NCBI GenBank assembly: GCA_027186245.1
Contig: CP114493.1
Coordinates: 1,247,501-1,311,500 of the forward strand
Direction: 5' to 3'
DNA from: Coriaria nepalensis
Lineage: Eukaryota > Streptophyta > Magnoliopsida > Cucurbitales > Coriariaceae
Length of the DNA: 64,000 nt
The notes under the pieces are model-generated. The model was not told the origin of the DNA. It worked only from the letters and a program-made list of their open reading frames with translations, and did not search any database. Numbering within the stretch: the first letter of the stretch is position 1; each line of letters starts with the position of its first letter. This document shows, piece by piece, positions 37,261-49,500 of the stretch. The position numbers and the translations under genes are program-made.

Positions 37261-40200
37261 TGTTTTTAACACTTAACATATACAAGAAGAATGCTTATAA
37301 TGAGGGCATTCTAATCTACCTACTTAGACGTCGAATGTTGGCCGTTCCAAAAAGCTAAAGGTCTTGGCTTGAAATATTTACGAAAATGATATGGACAAAA
37401 GGTCTTAAAGCGTCAACTTTTAATAACTAGTTATTTGTACTTAAGGTTATGTATTAAATGTTTGTACTGGTTATCACTAGAATATATGGTTCAAAGCTTG
37501 GCTACCATACTATTAAGATCTTTTGTAATGAACTCTCACTATGTAATAGTTCAATCACAAGATACCATTATATATGCATATGATTTTCAAAAGCTTGTGC
37601 TATTTCAAATATTTTGAGAATTGCGAGGTATTGTTGGATATTTTCAACATATGCGGTTCATTTGTCACAAATTAAAAAGAAGTAATAGATCTTGTCCCTT
37701 TAAATTAAAGACACTATTAAGATGTATGATTGGATATGAAAGTGTACAATTTTTCAAACATATCTATTCACCTTTAAACCAATAATAAGTACCTATCATC
37801 TTCTATAAATAGATGAATATGAGACTTATTTTCATGTAGAAAAAAAGGATTCCTTTCTCTTTGCAACTTCTATAATAATACGAACTTTGTTTGGTCTTGA
37901 TTTCACAAGTGTAAGGTGTAATCATTTTAGCCTTCATTTTATCCTAAATGGGAATTTATAGATCCTCGGTTACATTCTACAGAGGGAAAATTTTACCTTA
38001 AGGAAAGTAGCATTGTTACACGACTCGAAGCAATTCCGATTAATTGATTCGTGGTTCCAACAAGAGAGAATGATCTTAGCTTTTGGATACATTATTCCAA
38101 ATCCTCTTTAATGTCCTCATCCTCAAGGCGCATCAAATGCTCATACAACACTTTAGTATGAATTTCCTTCAGAAAAGCCTTGGCTTTGTATATATGAATA
38201 CGTTTGAGAACTGTTTCCCAATATTCAACCACCTTAGCTATTTCGAGAACACATATGTGAGTCAATATGAGACTGTAATGTATCTAATTCACCATAAGTC
38301 TTTGCTTGCAAGAGATTCTTGATCCAATGCATCTTTCTTGCGAGTTTTAGCTAGTTCTGAATCCCAAACTTATAATAGTGCCTCATAGTACTCGTTATAT
38401 GTTGGGATTGCTCTTGCAAGTCGGTGGATCTTCTCGAATCCAGAGCGGAAGTTTCATTTAAAAAATCGACATCTAGGTTCTCGATACAATCTAACTACAC
38501 CAAGATCTAGATTGATGCATATGAATAAAATCTATCAGAAAATCCACTTTTACATTTTTTAATTAATCAATCAACTAGAAAATGAATCATGATGAATATT
38601 GAAAAAAATCTATGGTTGGATGAAGTTTACCTAGCAAAACACTCATTCAAAATCGAAGGCTTTTACTGTTAGATCCGATCGGCCACCTTAAGCCGACGTA
38701 CACTACCGCCAGTCACCATTGTCTATCGCCATGCACCGCTCAACGACACCCCTACAAAACCACCACCTGGTCTCTACTAGTATCTACTTGAATAATAACT
38801 GTCGGTTAGTTTCTAAGTTAATTCGTAACACTTGAAATTTCAACCTTTAGAAGAGGAAAATGAGGTAAGAGACTTAGAGAGAAAAGAGCCCGGTGTAGTG
38901 TGAAGTTCTATGGGACGCCTATGTAGTGTGAAGTTCTATGAACCTTACAAGAACTTGTTACAAAGATTCCTAGTCGTATAAAGTGCATCACTCATATAAT
39001 TCATCCTCTAATAAAGATGTGATGAATTCTGTCTAATTACCCTATAAACTGCATATACCCGAACCTACGCCCAACGGTTCATCTTTTTGGTAACTCTTTA
39101 GGGCCATGTAGAATGATAACAAAGCATGATATTTCATATGTTAGTGTTATAGTGATCTCATATTTGAGATTCACAAGTACAATAGTCACTCGACAAGTTT
39201 CATCAATAATCATTATTATTACCATTGAGACTTTGTCTCTCGATCATATTCAATGATTAATCTTCTATTTGTTGCCTACATATCTAACCTGGTATTTTTC
39301 AATACCGATGATTATGAGAACATCACTTTTCATAAAAAGAAGATATCACATGTGATAGTCTTTCTGAATTATCATTATTCCATCATGATAATCCTATGAC
39401 TATAAACTATTTGGGTCTTAGGCTTATAACCAGTTGGATCTCACCGAACATGATTTCTATCACAATTACAAGTTCATTGCCTAAGAATCGGGATTATATC
39501 AAGTATGCTTAGTAATTAATCCTACATGTAAATTATTATTTACAACTTTATAACATTATGATAGTGTATTATGCGCTCAATGATTGATAATTTTATCTAA
39601 TTCAAGATTTATTTTTATAAGCATTTGACCATATCGGTATTGGAAATCGGCAGTTCATAACCATGTAGCGGAAGCGTAACAATCGGTCCCAGTGTAAAAC
39701 AAAAATTTTCTAAAAACTTTTTTGCAATCCTTTATACACATATAAATTAATATACATCTATATGAAGATGTCATACATTTGCCTTACGCAAATCGATCGT
39801 CGAGACACACACCACAATCTTTCAAGTCGATCCTCAATACAATAGGACATGTATGGGGCACGTAGAGATAATAAGCTTTTCTTTATATTTTTCTCTTAGA
39901 AAAATCTCTACCGAAAAAAAAAACTCTTAAAAAAAAGTCACTAATTTAATTAGGATGAGATGTATTTATAGAATTCCATTAGGAGTTTTGATTAATTTAA
40001 ACTATTTAAATTAATTATATTAATAATTCAAAGATGATCATCGAATGATTTTTGATATGATTAAATATTTTCAAATCATATTTAAAATAGAGTTTTAATT
40101 TATTTTAAATCATATCATCATTTTAATGATATATTTGATAAGATTAAATCTAATAAAATCCTATCATATCATCTTTTGATGATATATTTGATTTAGTCAA

Positions 40201-40600
40201 ATCTATTTAAATCTTATTTAAAATAGAATCTCATGTATTTCAAATCTTATTTAAATTTTAAATTAATTTTTTAAATTACTTTAAATTTGACTGTTAAATT
40301 TTAATATTAAATCAATATCTCATATCAATTTAATATTATACATAATATATTCAATTCAAAATCAAATATATTAATATTTAATTTATTAATTCCGAATTTC
40401 ACATTTAAATACATCTTTTAAATATTTAATTCTTAATTAATCAATTAATAATTATTATCTCATAATTATAAATTTGTTTTATAAAACTATTTTATTACAA
40501 ATAAGTCGTTTTCAATCTTTGGCATTCTTATCTTATACAATGTTTTAGAGAGATAACCTGAAGATTATAAACTTATAATTTCAAATTTCAATAAATTAAA
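37261..40600. other. Repeat-derived noncoding region
   Basis: AT-rich, no intact ORF with a known product. Two stretches, about 38400-38560 and 39640-39720, look like retrotransposon LTR or untranslated sequence (both contain GCGGAAG in a similar AT-rich setting), but LTR limits could not be paired. Positions 39960-40500 are almost entirely A/T with repeated TCATATCATC/TTTAAAT patterns. Probably debris of the copia element at 36.7-37.2 kb and others. Confidence 0.45.
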
Positions 40601-40661
40601 TTATTAATCAAATTCTTTAATATAATAAATCTAATTTATTAATTTCAATATCAAGTAGCAC

Positions 40662-40886
40662 TTAATCTTGTGTAACATCACGCTCAATCTTATTTCGCTA
40701 CACAAAGTTTCCATTGAGATTTGAATCACCAAACGAATTTGAATCATTGGAGTTGTAGCCTGGAACCGTCTGCAGACTTGTTCAATTTCTTGGTTACTCG
40801 CATTGATGTGCTTTCTGGGCCAAATAGTTAGCAATCTCCTCTTCTGTAACAACTTTCCTCGATTGCGACTGCTTTTGTGGAGACAT
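40662..40886 (-). pseudogene. CACTIN N-terminal fragment, frameshifted and with a stop
   Basis: The minus strand from ATG 40886 reads RKVVTEEEIANYLAQKA. It then shifts frame to RVTKKLNK, and shifts again to LQTVPGYNSNDSNSFGDSNL followed by a TAG stop where the family has Trp, then KIERDVTQ. This order matches plant cactin (splicing-associated protein) N-termini. At least two frameshifts and one stop in about 225 bp, with no further cactin sequence, make it a dead fragment. Confidence 0.7.
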
Positions 40887-41002
40887 GATCGATGTTCTTA
40901 ACCTGCTAAGTAAGATAAATAGAGCCACGTCAGTCTTAAGTCGAGAGGAATTAGGAAACTGGAAACTGGAAACACGTCCTTTATTTTTATTTGACTTGAT
41001 TC

Positions 41003-41330
41003 ATGCGCCGGAATATATATTATTTTGCTTGATGAAAGCAGTTTTTGGTGAGAGATGCTAAACTTATCATTATTGATTGAACTAGATTCCCTAAGAAAAT
41101 CGAAGTCTTTTTTGACTGATTAGAAAGGAAAAAAAAAAAAAAATTGTAAATGAAAAACCCTAGTATTAGCATGCAGCAAACAATTTTTTCCCACTTTCAA
41201 CGAATAACGATAACGATAACGATCAATGATAACGATAATTCAAGCGCCGGAATATTTATTTATTTTGCTTGATGAAAAAGATTGATGAATGCCGTTTTTG
41301 GTGAGAGATGATAAACTTATCAATTTGGAC
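41003..41330. repeat. Direct repeat of ~75 bp
   Basis: Block GCGCCGGAATAT...TATTTTGCTTGATGAAA...GTTTTTGGTGAGAGATG...TAAACTTATCA occurs at about 41003-41072 and, with a short insertion, at about 41244-41323. Confidence 0.8.
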
Positions 41331-41394
41331 TTTAAATCTATATATTTTTTTTTATTTTTTATTCAGCAAATCAATAATTTTTCTTGTATATCAA

Positions 41395-41550
41395 GTAATC
41401 AAGGTGAACTACAGATTAACTGTGTGGAATTAATTTTAATTAATTAAATAAACAAACTCTCCTCGTTCGAACCTCTTCATCCCTTGGATTCGCCGTCGGT
41501 TATTGATTCCGGGACATGGCTAGCAGCACTGATTGATTTTGTTAAGCAGA
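41395..41550. repeat. Duplicated cassette, copy C (3' flank of the GTE-like gene)
   Basis: Contains GTAATCAAGGTGAACTACAG, TTAATTAAATAAACAAAC, CTCGTTCGAACCTCTTCATC and GGGACATGGCTAGCAGCACT in the same order as copies A and B. A weaker fourth trace lies at about 43562-43612 (CTCTCCTCGTTAAAGCCTCTTCATC). Confidence 0.8.
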
Positions 41551-41636
41551 TTATTAATTTTTAATTATAACAATGATTGTACAAAAAATCTTGGGACCTA
41601 ATGCTTAATGGCAAATCCCATCCATAATAATCAAGT

Positions 41637-42281
41637 CTACACCGGAAATCCCAAAAGAGCTTCAAAGTCCCGAAGAGTCTTAAAGTTGTCATCGATCTCC
41701 ACGGAATCCGCCATCTTCTTAAGAGCAACTCGAGCCGCTGCACGTTCCCTCTCCCTTTGATTACGTGATTTTGTTGTCAACTCCAGCCACTCCCTCTTCA
41801 TCCTTAAATTCTCTTTTTCGAGCCTTTTAATCGCGAACTCATCCCCTCCGTAAAGGTCTTTCTTTGCTCTCAGGATGGTGTCGGCAAATCTATACTTCAT
41901 CATTGCACTCCGCTCGGCCTTCGTTGGATCGTATATTTGTGGACTATTCTTACACTCACAAACATTACTGCTGCTACTTACCACTCTGGCGTTGTTCGAT
42001 AATTTTTCGGTTGGCGACCGCTTTTCTTCCGGGGTTCGTTTTGATTTGTCGAAACAAAGCACGGATCTTGGCGTTAGATCAGTACTCTCAGAACCTCTTG
42101 TAATTGTCCTAGTAGAAGAAGATGACTTATGTTTCTCATCTCCCTTCTGCTCGACATATCTCTTAATATAAACAATGGGATTCAGTCTCTTCCTGGCCTC
42201 ATATCCCGAATATGGCTGGGGTAGAGAACCCGATGATGATGATGGTTCCGATTCAGAACCGCATTTTCTCTTCGTCGTCAT
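41637..42281 (-). CDS. GTE/BET C-terminal-like protein without bromodomain
   Basis: Uninterrupted ORF of 214 codons from ATG 42281. An in-frame ATG at 42320 would add 13 residues, but MTTKRKCGSESEP looks like the better start. The N-terminal half is Ser-rich and charged. The C-terminal half contains MKYRFADTILRAKKDLYGG, a coiled-coil-like stretch (KRLEKENLRMKREWLEL) and ERAAARVALKKMADSVEIDD, then FKTLRDFEALLGF. This order resembles the conserved C-terminal helical region of plant GTE proteins (RFADTILKAR..., REAARQALLKMEKTVEI...). There is no bromodomain or NET domain in the ORF. It may be a short regulator that contacts chromatin proteins, or a truncated duplicate. A deleted copy lies at 35460-35930. 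Confidence 0.5.
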   Translation of the reverse strand: MTTKRKCGSESEPSSSSGSLPQPYSGYEARKRLNPIVYIKRYVEQKGDEKHKSSSSTRTITRGSESTDLTPRSVLCFDKSKRTPEEKRSPTEKLSNNARVVSSSSNVCECKNSPQIYDPTKAERSAMMKYRFADTILRAKKDLYGGDEFAIKRLEKENLRMKREWLELTTKSRNQRERERAAARVALKKMADSVEIDDNFKTLRDFEALLGFPV

Positions 42282-42710
42282 TATATTTTTTCTTTTGATC
42301 AGGGCTGAAAACAAACGCAAACTGTAATTTTTTTGAAGAAAAAAGCAAGAACCGAGAACAATGAGAAACCCTAGTCAAGGATTGTACTCACGAATTGAAA
42401 TGGGGTAAGAGGAGTTTGATCGCTCTTAGGATTACGGCACTGAGTGAAAAAAGGTTTTGACGATATCCTAAGTAGAGTCGGTGCGACCTGCGATGACAAA
42501 TTTATTTACGATCGAAATGCCATCTTTGCCCCTTGCTCTCACTCGCTTTCAGCTTTAGCGCCAACAAAAAAGGATACGAAAACAATAGGCCCCACCAGGC
42601 ATGTACATTGACCCAAATTACAGGCCCATAGAAGGGAAGACATATTTTCCTCGGAATGGGCTCTCGGCCCAGTACATGAAGAAAAACCGTTATCTATCTT
42701 AAACGCGAGA

Positions 42711-42752
42711 TTTAATTTAATTTAATTTAATTTAATTTAATTTAATTTAATT
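42711..42752. repeat. (TTTAA)n pentanucleotide microsatellite
   Basis: About eight TTTAA units in the 5' flank of the GTE-like gene. Confidence 0.9.
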
Positions 42753-44343
42753 AATTAAGGTGAAATTATTAATTTTATCCCTCTTTTTCCTTTGTTTTTC
42801 TATTTTCGTCCTTGTATTTTGATTCGAGTCGATTAAATCCTTCAAATTTCAGTTTTATCCTATTTCGATCCGGGTAAAAACCAAAATAAATGTACAGTAA
42901 GAGAAACTAAAAACCAGCCCCTAAACATTTAATAATTCGTTTTAACCCCTCCTTCCCCAAATCCACTCCACCGACCCAATTAAAACTCTTTAAGCTTTTC
43001 CCCACCATTTTTCATGTGAGCTTTGTCAACCAGAAAACTAACTAGCTCATTACCGACTGTTTATAATCAATCCCCTCAAGCAAAATTCGTTAATCAAAAG
43101 CCTAATCTCATGAAGCGTCTGAAACTAACTACAAAAATTGATTAGATCTGAAATCGAGCTCGAGAGCTTCATAAACTTAGAATCAGAATAGCAGAGAGTG
43201 ATTCACAATTCGTCCTCCATCAAATGATCCTTCTTTACTCTAACGCCCGCAAAGTTGCACAAAAGTTTTACAATTTAAACAACCTCGAAATAGAAAGACG
43301 GATAGAGAGAGAGAGAGTATCTTCAAATGAAGGAATCTGGCATTGTTGCAGAACAAAGTCAAATTCTAAGAGTGAAGAAAGCTTAAGAAGAAGGAGCAAC
43401 AATTATTTAATAGGAAAACGGGCAAAGAAGAGGGACGAAGATAATTAATTAATGGGTTGACTCACCTTGACTTGAAATGCAAGTCATAACTGTTGTCACT
43501 TCTCAGCCGTCTTTTTTGAAATGCAAATTCTGAAGATTTCGGCCATGGCTATCACCGCAGTCTCTCCTCGTTAAAGCCTCTTCATCAATTCGCTTTGATT
43601 TGTTCTCGGTTGAAAATTTTATATCTTAAAAGAAAATATTTAAAAAAATTAAAATATAAAAAAGTTAGTCAATTTTTTTAATTATCGATTAATTTTAGAA
43701 TAAAAACTCAAATTTCGATATATATCAAAGTTAATGATGTATCTATAGATTTTCACCCACACCCTTTTTTTTTGCGAAGGATCAGATTACGAGGGCACTA
43801 ATCCTACATGGGGAGTGTGAGAATGACGTATAGCCATTACCCGCAGGCTTAAAGCCGGTCTCCTATAAATCCATTGCCAATGTACATGAAAAAACCTCAC
43901 TTAATGGTTGGCATCAACGACTTAGACACCCAATCACCTCGCATTATATCTCATTTACTTCATGAATTTAATTTGCCAATGTTTGTTTCTCAATTAGAAA
44001 AAGTTTTTATGTCATGCTCTATGAAAATTTTCATTTCTTAAAATCTTCTTCTTGGAAATAATATTTTGTAATTGTGTGAATTATATTAATGTATTATTGT
44101 GTTTATCTTATTAATATCTGATTAGTATGATAAATAATATATTAGGAAATAAATTATGTGACTGATTCTTAAAATTGTATATTGATTAAAAGTATATGTT
44201 ATTGATTGAATTATTTTTAAAAGACTTGATTAAAATCATCTGAGTGTCAAAAAGTGTTCTCTAAAATTCAATATGTGAATATTTTTTTGTTTATCAAATT
44301 CTGTGAATTATCTTAACTGAATCTAAATAAGAAAGAGAGCAAG
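42753..44343. other. Intergenic, no supported gene
   Basis: Low-complexity and AT-rich. A 74-codon ORF at 43224-43448 contains a GA-rich simple run and no recognisable domain. A trace of the duplicated cassette lies near 43562-43612. Confidence 0.45.
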
Positions 44344-45170
44344 ATGAGTAAGCACATTGAGATTGCAAATTTTGATGGAAAGATAAATTTTGATACTTGG
44401 TGTAAGAAAATGAAAGCCTTACTATCACACAATAAAGTGTTGATAGCACTTCAAGATGATGAAAAATGGTGGTTGTCTGGTGCTCTTACTAGAAAGGCTA
44501 AGATTGATGAGAAGTCTTTTAATCTCATCATTCTCAGTCTTGTAGACAATGTTACAAAAAAGGTAGATGAGTATGAGAATCATTTATCTTATTGATATAA
44601 ATTGCATTCTGAATATTTTGTTCAAGCTGGACCTAATTTAACATTCTTAAAATGAACTCTTTTTTCATGGAAAATGGATGTATCTAAGAACTTAAAAGAA
44701 AACTTAGATAAGTTTCAAAACTAAACCTAGTTTTGATGGGTACAAATCATACATTAGATAACACTATTCAGGCTATGATACTTCTAAGATCTTTACATGA
44801 GGAGTATACTGTAATTAAGACTGCATTTAAGTACACTGAAAAAGAACTTAAGTTAGACATTGTCACAACAACCTTAAAGGCTAGAGAGCTTGAACTAAAT
44901 CATATTAAAAGGTAAAATACAAACCTGTTTGTTAAAGGAAAAAATGATAAGAAAAAGTTTCATTATTTTGCCAAACATGTTAAAATGAATAAAAACAGTA
45001 AAAAAGAAGTGTCTAGTGAGTCTAAGAAATGTTATCATTATGATAAAATCTGTGAAGTCATGTTAAAATTTTTGGTTTAATTCGCCACAATGAGTGTGAA
45101 AATGGGGAAGCATATGCATTAAATGAAATGTTGTGTTTCATGTGAGCCTAGAAAGGATTATAAAAAATTG
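44344..45170 (+). mobile_element. Decayed Ty1/copia gag fragment
   Basis: The ORF 44344-44595 (MSKHIEIANFDGKINFDTWC...) and later blocks in shifting frames (MDVSKNLKENLDKF, AMILLRSLHEEYTVIKTAF, and a broken zinc-knuckle-like CYHYDKICE) follow the order of a copia gag polyprotein (UBN2 type). Stops separate them and no pol or LTR pair follows. It is a different family from the element at 49.7-54.5 kb. Confidence 0.7.
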
Positions 45171-46510
45171 AAAGAACCAAACGTAATTAATTCTCCATTG
45201 AACTGAAAAATATAACACAATACAGCTCAACCCAAATGAAATTATCACATTTTTGGCCCAAAATCATCTTAGATAACTTCATTACAAAAAGTGATTTTGA
45301 GTGCAGAAAAATGAGATGCATAATCAAATGCTCCCAAAAAACTTGAAAAAAAAATGAAGAGGAAGGGGAAGGTAAATTTTGTCGACCTTCTAATCACTCA
45401 AAAGATTAAACTTCCAATTTTTCCTTCTTAAGACTAGATATTTTTTTGACGATACCCCTTCTATCTCCTCTTTATAATGAAATATTTTATTTGACAAAAA
45501 TAAGTATATTATTAGTATTTTTAAAGATGTAAATTTCTGATATCACCTTTATCATCTAATTAAATACTTATTGAAAAATTTGAATAAATTTCTCCATCTT
45601 GAATATAATTATAAGATATATCCTAAATTTTTATAAGAATAGATAAACTTTAATTATAAAGAAACCTATAATTCTATATAAAATAATTTTATATTTTAAA
45701 ATTTATTCAAAATTAATATTTCACTTTATTATCTAAAATTTTATTTTTATACTTTTAACCTATTTATTTTTTAAATTAATCAATCTTATCCTTGCAATCC
45801 TCCACCACTACCTTTACAAATTCTTTTGCTATCGCCTTTGCTGATAGAAATATTCTCAAACTTTAAATTAGACAAATAATAAACAAATTTAAATTAAAAA
45901 AATTAACTTATTTACCATATAAAACCATTCAAATGGAAAAAGAAGAAACTTCAAATTTTAAATATATCACAACTTCAAATTTCAACTAATTCAGAAGTTT
46001 ACATCTAATTATTATTATTATTCCCTACCGAAAATAAATACAAACTAAAAAGAAGGTTCCAATTATTATTATTATGAATGCCAACTATATATTATTTAAT
46101 TATTTAATTATTTAATTATTTAATTATTTGTCGCTATATTACTATTAAATAAATTTAATTGAAATTTAGTGAATAGAACTTTTAGCCGAGTCAAGAAGGA
46201 CGGGTTTGTCAACGGATCATGGAAAACAGGACTTTGCTTAGGCGCGTCGGGTCATCAGAAGGTCAAAACTGTAGTTTCGCAACAAGCGCACATCGCACAA
46301 GGGTTCCCGCTATCTACGCGTATCTCATGGGCCGAGTCTTGTAGCTTTCCTCATTTTTTTCGAACTCCATTTTTTTTTTTCCTTTTTCCATTTCTCTGCT
46401 TCGAATCGGGATCGATTCGACTCGCTCTGAAACGTAGGAGTGAGATTAGGCGAACTCGATCATTTTGACCAAAATCCAGGCGCCATATCTGAACCGGTGC
46501 TGAGGGCACC
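45171..46510. promoter_or_regulatory. CALS10 upstream region with (TTTAA)-type microsatellite
   Basis: AT-rich to about 46150 with an (ATTTA)n run at 46092-46129. From 46160 the base composition rises, which fits the CALS10 promoter/5' UTR. CACCATGG around 46508-46515 is a good start-codon context. No TATA box is convincing. Confidence 0.45.
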
Positions 46511-49500
46511 ATGGATAGGGTTTACGACAATTGGGAGAGGCTAGTGCGCTCGACGTTGAAGCGGGAGCAGCTAAAAAATGCCGGCCAAGGCCACGAGAGG
46601 ACTCAGAGTGGGATTGCTGGATCTGTCCCGCCCTCACTTGGTAAGACCACGAACATAGACGCGATCTTGCAGGCGGCAGATGAGATCCAGGCGGACGACC
46701 CTAAAGTTTCCAGGATTTGTAAGTTTTCTAAGAGTTTCTTTTTTTGCAACAGTTTTTTTTCTTCGGCCAAATTGCAACAGAGTAAATGATGAGGTCTTCA
46801 CATAGTTATCTTCCGTTTTACCTGAACGTGTTGCTAAGAGTAGCTAAGATTTCCACTTGTTTGATGAGAAATAGAAATGGTTATTGAAAATTCAAGTGGC
46901 TGAAGCTAAATCAATTACTTTCGAGTTTCGAACTTTAGAATGTTTATTTAGTTACTGGCTGTATTTTAGGTAGGTCATAAAAATCTCAACTCAGTAGTCG
47001 GTGTTGCTTTGATTATCGGTTATAAAATGGCAGTGGCTGAAATAAGTAACTTTCTTGTATTGCTGTGGTAAATCTGAAGTTATTTATATGTCTTATTTCT
47101 GCTGTATGATCTCTAAAGTTTGTGCATTTATGATGTGTATGCTCAGTTTTATTCTTTCAATTTTAGTGTGTGAGCAGGCCTTTAGTATGGCGCAAGCCCT
47201 TGATCCCAACAGTGATGGTAAAGGTGTTCTCCAGTTCAAGACGGGATTGATGTCCGTTATTCAGGTATCACCGAAACTCTGTTTCATACAGATGAATATT
47301 AAACACAGTCAGACTTGTATCATTGCTATGATAAAAAGGTGAATTTTATGCCAGTTGGACTTTGTAGATTCTTGTTGGCTCTGTTTTCTTCATCATTTAT
47401 AAATTCATAAACTTATAATGATTTGAGTTTTGTGTGCCAGCAAAAACTTGCCAAAAGAGATGGGTCCCAGATTGATCGTAATCGTGATATTGAGCACCTA
47501 TGGGAGTTCTACCAGCGGTATAAGAGACAACATAGAGTTGATGATTTACAGAGAGAGGAACAAAAATGGCGCGAGTCTGGAACTCTTAGTGCTAACCTTG
47601 GAGAGTATGGCTGGTTTCCTTTCTGTTAGTTTTTTTTTTTTTACTTATACCCTTTAATATTGGTACCTATATATGTATGCATGTTTTCATGTTTTTATTA
47701 TAATATAGCTATTTTAACTAAGAGATGGACTCAATATCACAATGTGGTAAAAAATATCTAGCAGTTCATATCAAATATGCCTCCACCACACATTTTTGAA
47801 ATGATGGCACTTCTGAAGATTAATAATAGGACTTTTGGTGGTACTGAAAACTGTTATAGCATCGAAATTGGCTTAATGAGTTCATTTCTGAAAAAAAAAA
47901 CGGAAAAGAAAGGACCCATGAACCAAAAAGTTGTATTGATGAAGGACAGGGAATAACATGTTGAAATAAGGGAGGTCCAATATATCCTCCTGCAAAAATC
48001 CAAAAAGAAGGAAAATCCTCTGTAGTAGGAACTCTCTTGCGCAGTTGTAGGCTACCAATTAGCTGCATAAATTTCCGAGTTTCTTACTTGCAATAGCCTT
48101 TTTTTGTGAGGTCTCCTTTGGGAGTTTCCTTCGTAAGGACCTATAGGTTTCACTTGATTTATGCTTCTGGCATTGGACTTTGTTTCTCACAGTCTTATGT
48201 AAGATTGAGAAACGTTTCAGGTTCATGTCTCACTTTTGCTCTTTTTCCTTTTTGCAGGATGGAGCGTAGATATTCTGAAATGAGAAAAGTAATTGCTACA
48301 TTGAGGGCTTTAGTCAAGGTCATGGAGGCACTTAGCCAAGTTGCAGATCCTGTGGGAGTTGGAAGATTAATTAAGGAGGAGGTACTTGTCGCGTACCACC
48401 GCTTTGAGTTGATCTGTTGAAGCAGTTTGAAAACTTATTCAAGTCTCATTAATTTGATTTATTTATTGTAGTTTTTGTGATTCTTAGACATGTTCATGAA
48501 GTTGACATATGATAGCAGTCTCCAAATTTGCGTCATTATGTTTTTTAGCATGAGCATTGTTGTATATGAGTACATGGTATCCTCTGATCCATGGCTACAT
48601 TCATCTTCTGTTTTCACTAGTTCTAGTTAGACTCAATGAAAACCTTAGATCGAGGCTCTTACGGAGATGATACCGAGAATTTTATCAATTGCATATAGCT
48701 TGCAAGTTGTTTGATTCATTTTCAGTAGTTAGATAGTCACCTAAGTTACTTTTATTTGCCTCACTAAAAATGAAAGCATTTTGCTTAGAGCTTTATTTTT
48801 GATGTGGATCTTACTTGGGCAAACTGAGAAACCTAATTTTTTAACATTCAACTTGGTTTGTTCTCATATACTCATGTCTCTACAAAACCTTACATCCTGA
48901 GAAGAATTTCATTGTTGTACTCTTTCCGGCCGATCACTATTGTTGATGGTATTAATTGCGAGCAAACTTCTTTTTTGTCAGTTGGCAAGAATAAAAAAAT
49001 CTGATGCAAATTTATCGGCAGAACTTGTATCATACAATATTGTCCCTTTGGATGCACCCCAAATGACTAATGCCATTGGAGTTTTCCCAGAAGTAAGTTG
49101 GAACGTCATACATATTAACTTGATGATATGTTACTCTGTCTGTTAACTTTTCTGTTATTGCGTGCTGTTTTTTCTCCACAAGTCTCTTGTTTTTGATGAT
49201 GTGAAATTGTATATAATTAGTGCTGGACATTTTATCCATTTAATATTTTTCCTGCCTCTGAATTTCGTGTGCTACCTTACTCTGTTATTGGAGATTTTCA
49301 AAATATTTATTTTGAGGGAACTTTTCCAGGTTAGAGGTGCAATATCTGCAATCAGATATACAGAACAGCTCCCCAGACTTCCTGCTGATCATGACATTTC
49401 TGGACAGAGGAATGCAGACATGTTCGACCTTCTAGAATATGTGTTTGGTTTCCAGGTTTGAAATTTTGTCTTCCTATGTTTAGCAAATTATACGAATGAA

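Noticed and set aside
41864..42171. Plus-strand ORFs over the GTE-like gene
   Set aside because: Mirror frames of the intact minus-strand ORF, low complexity, no domain.
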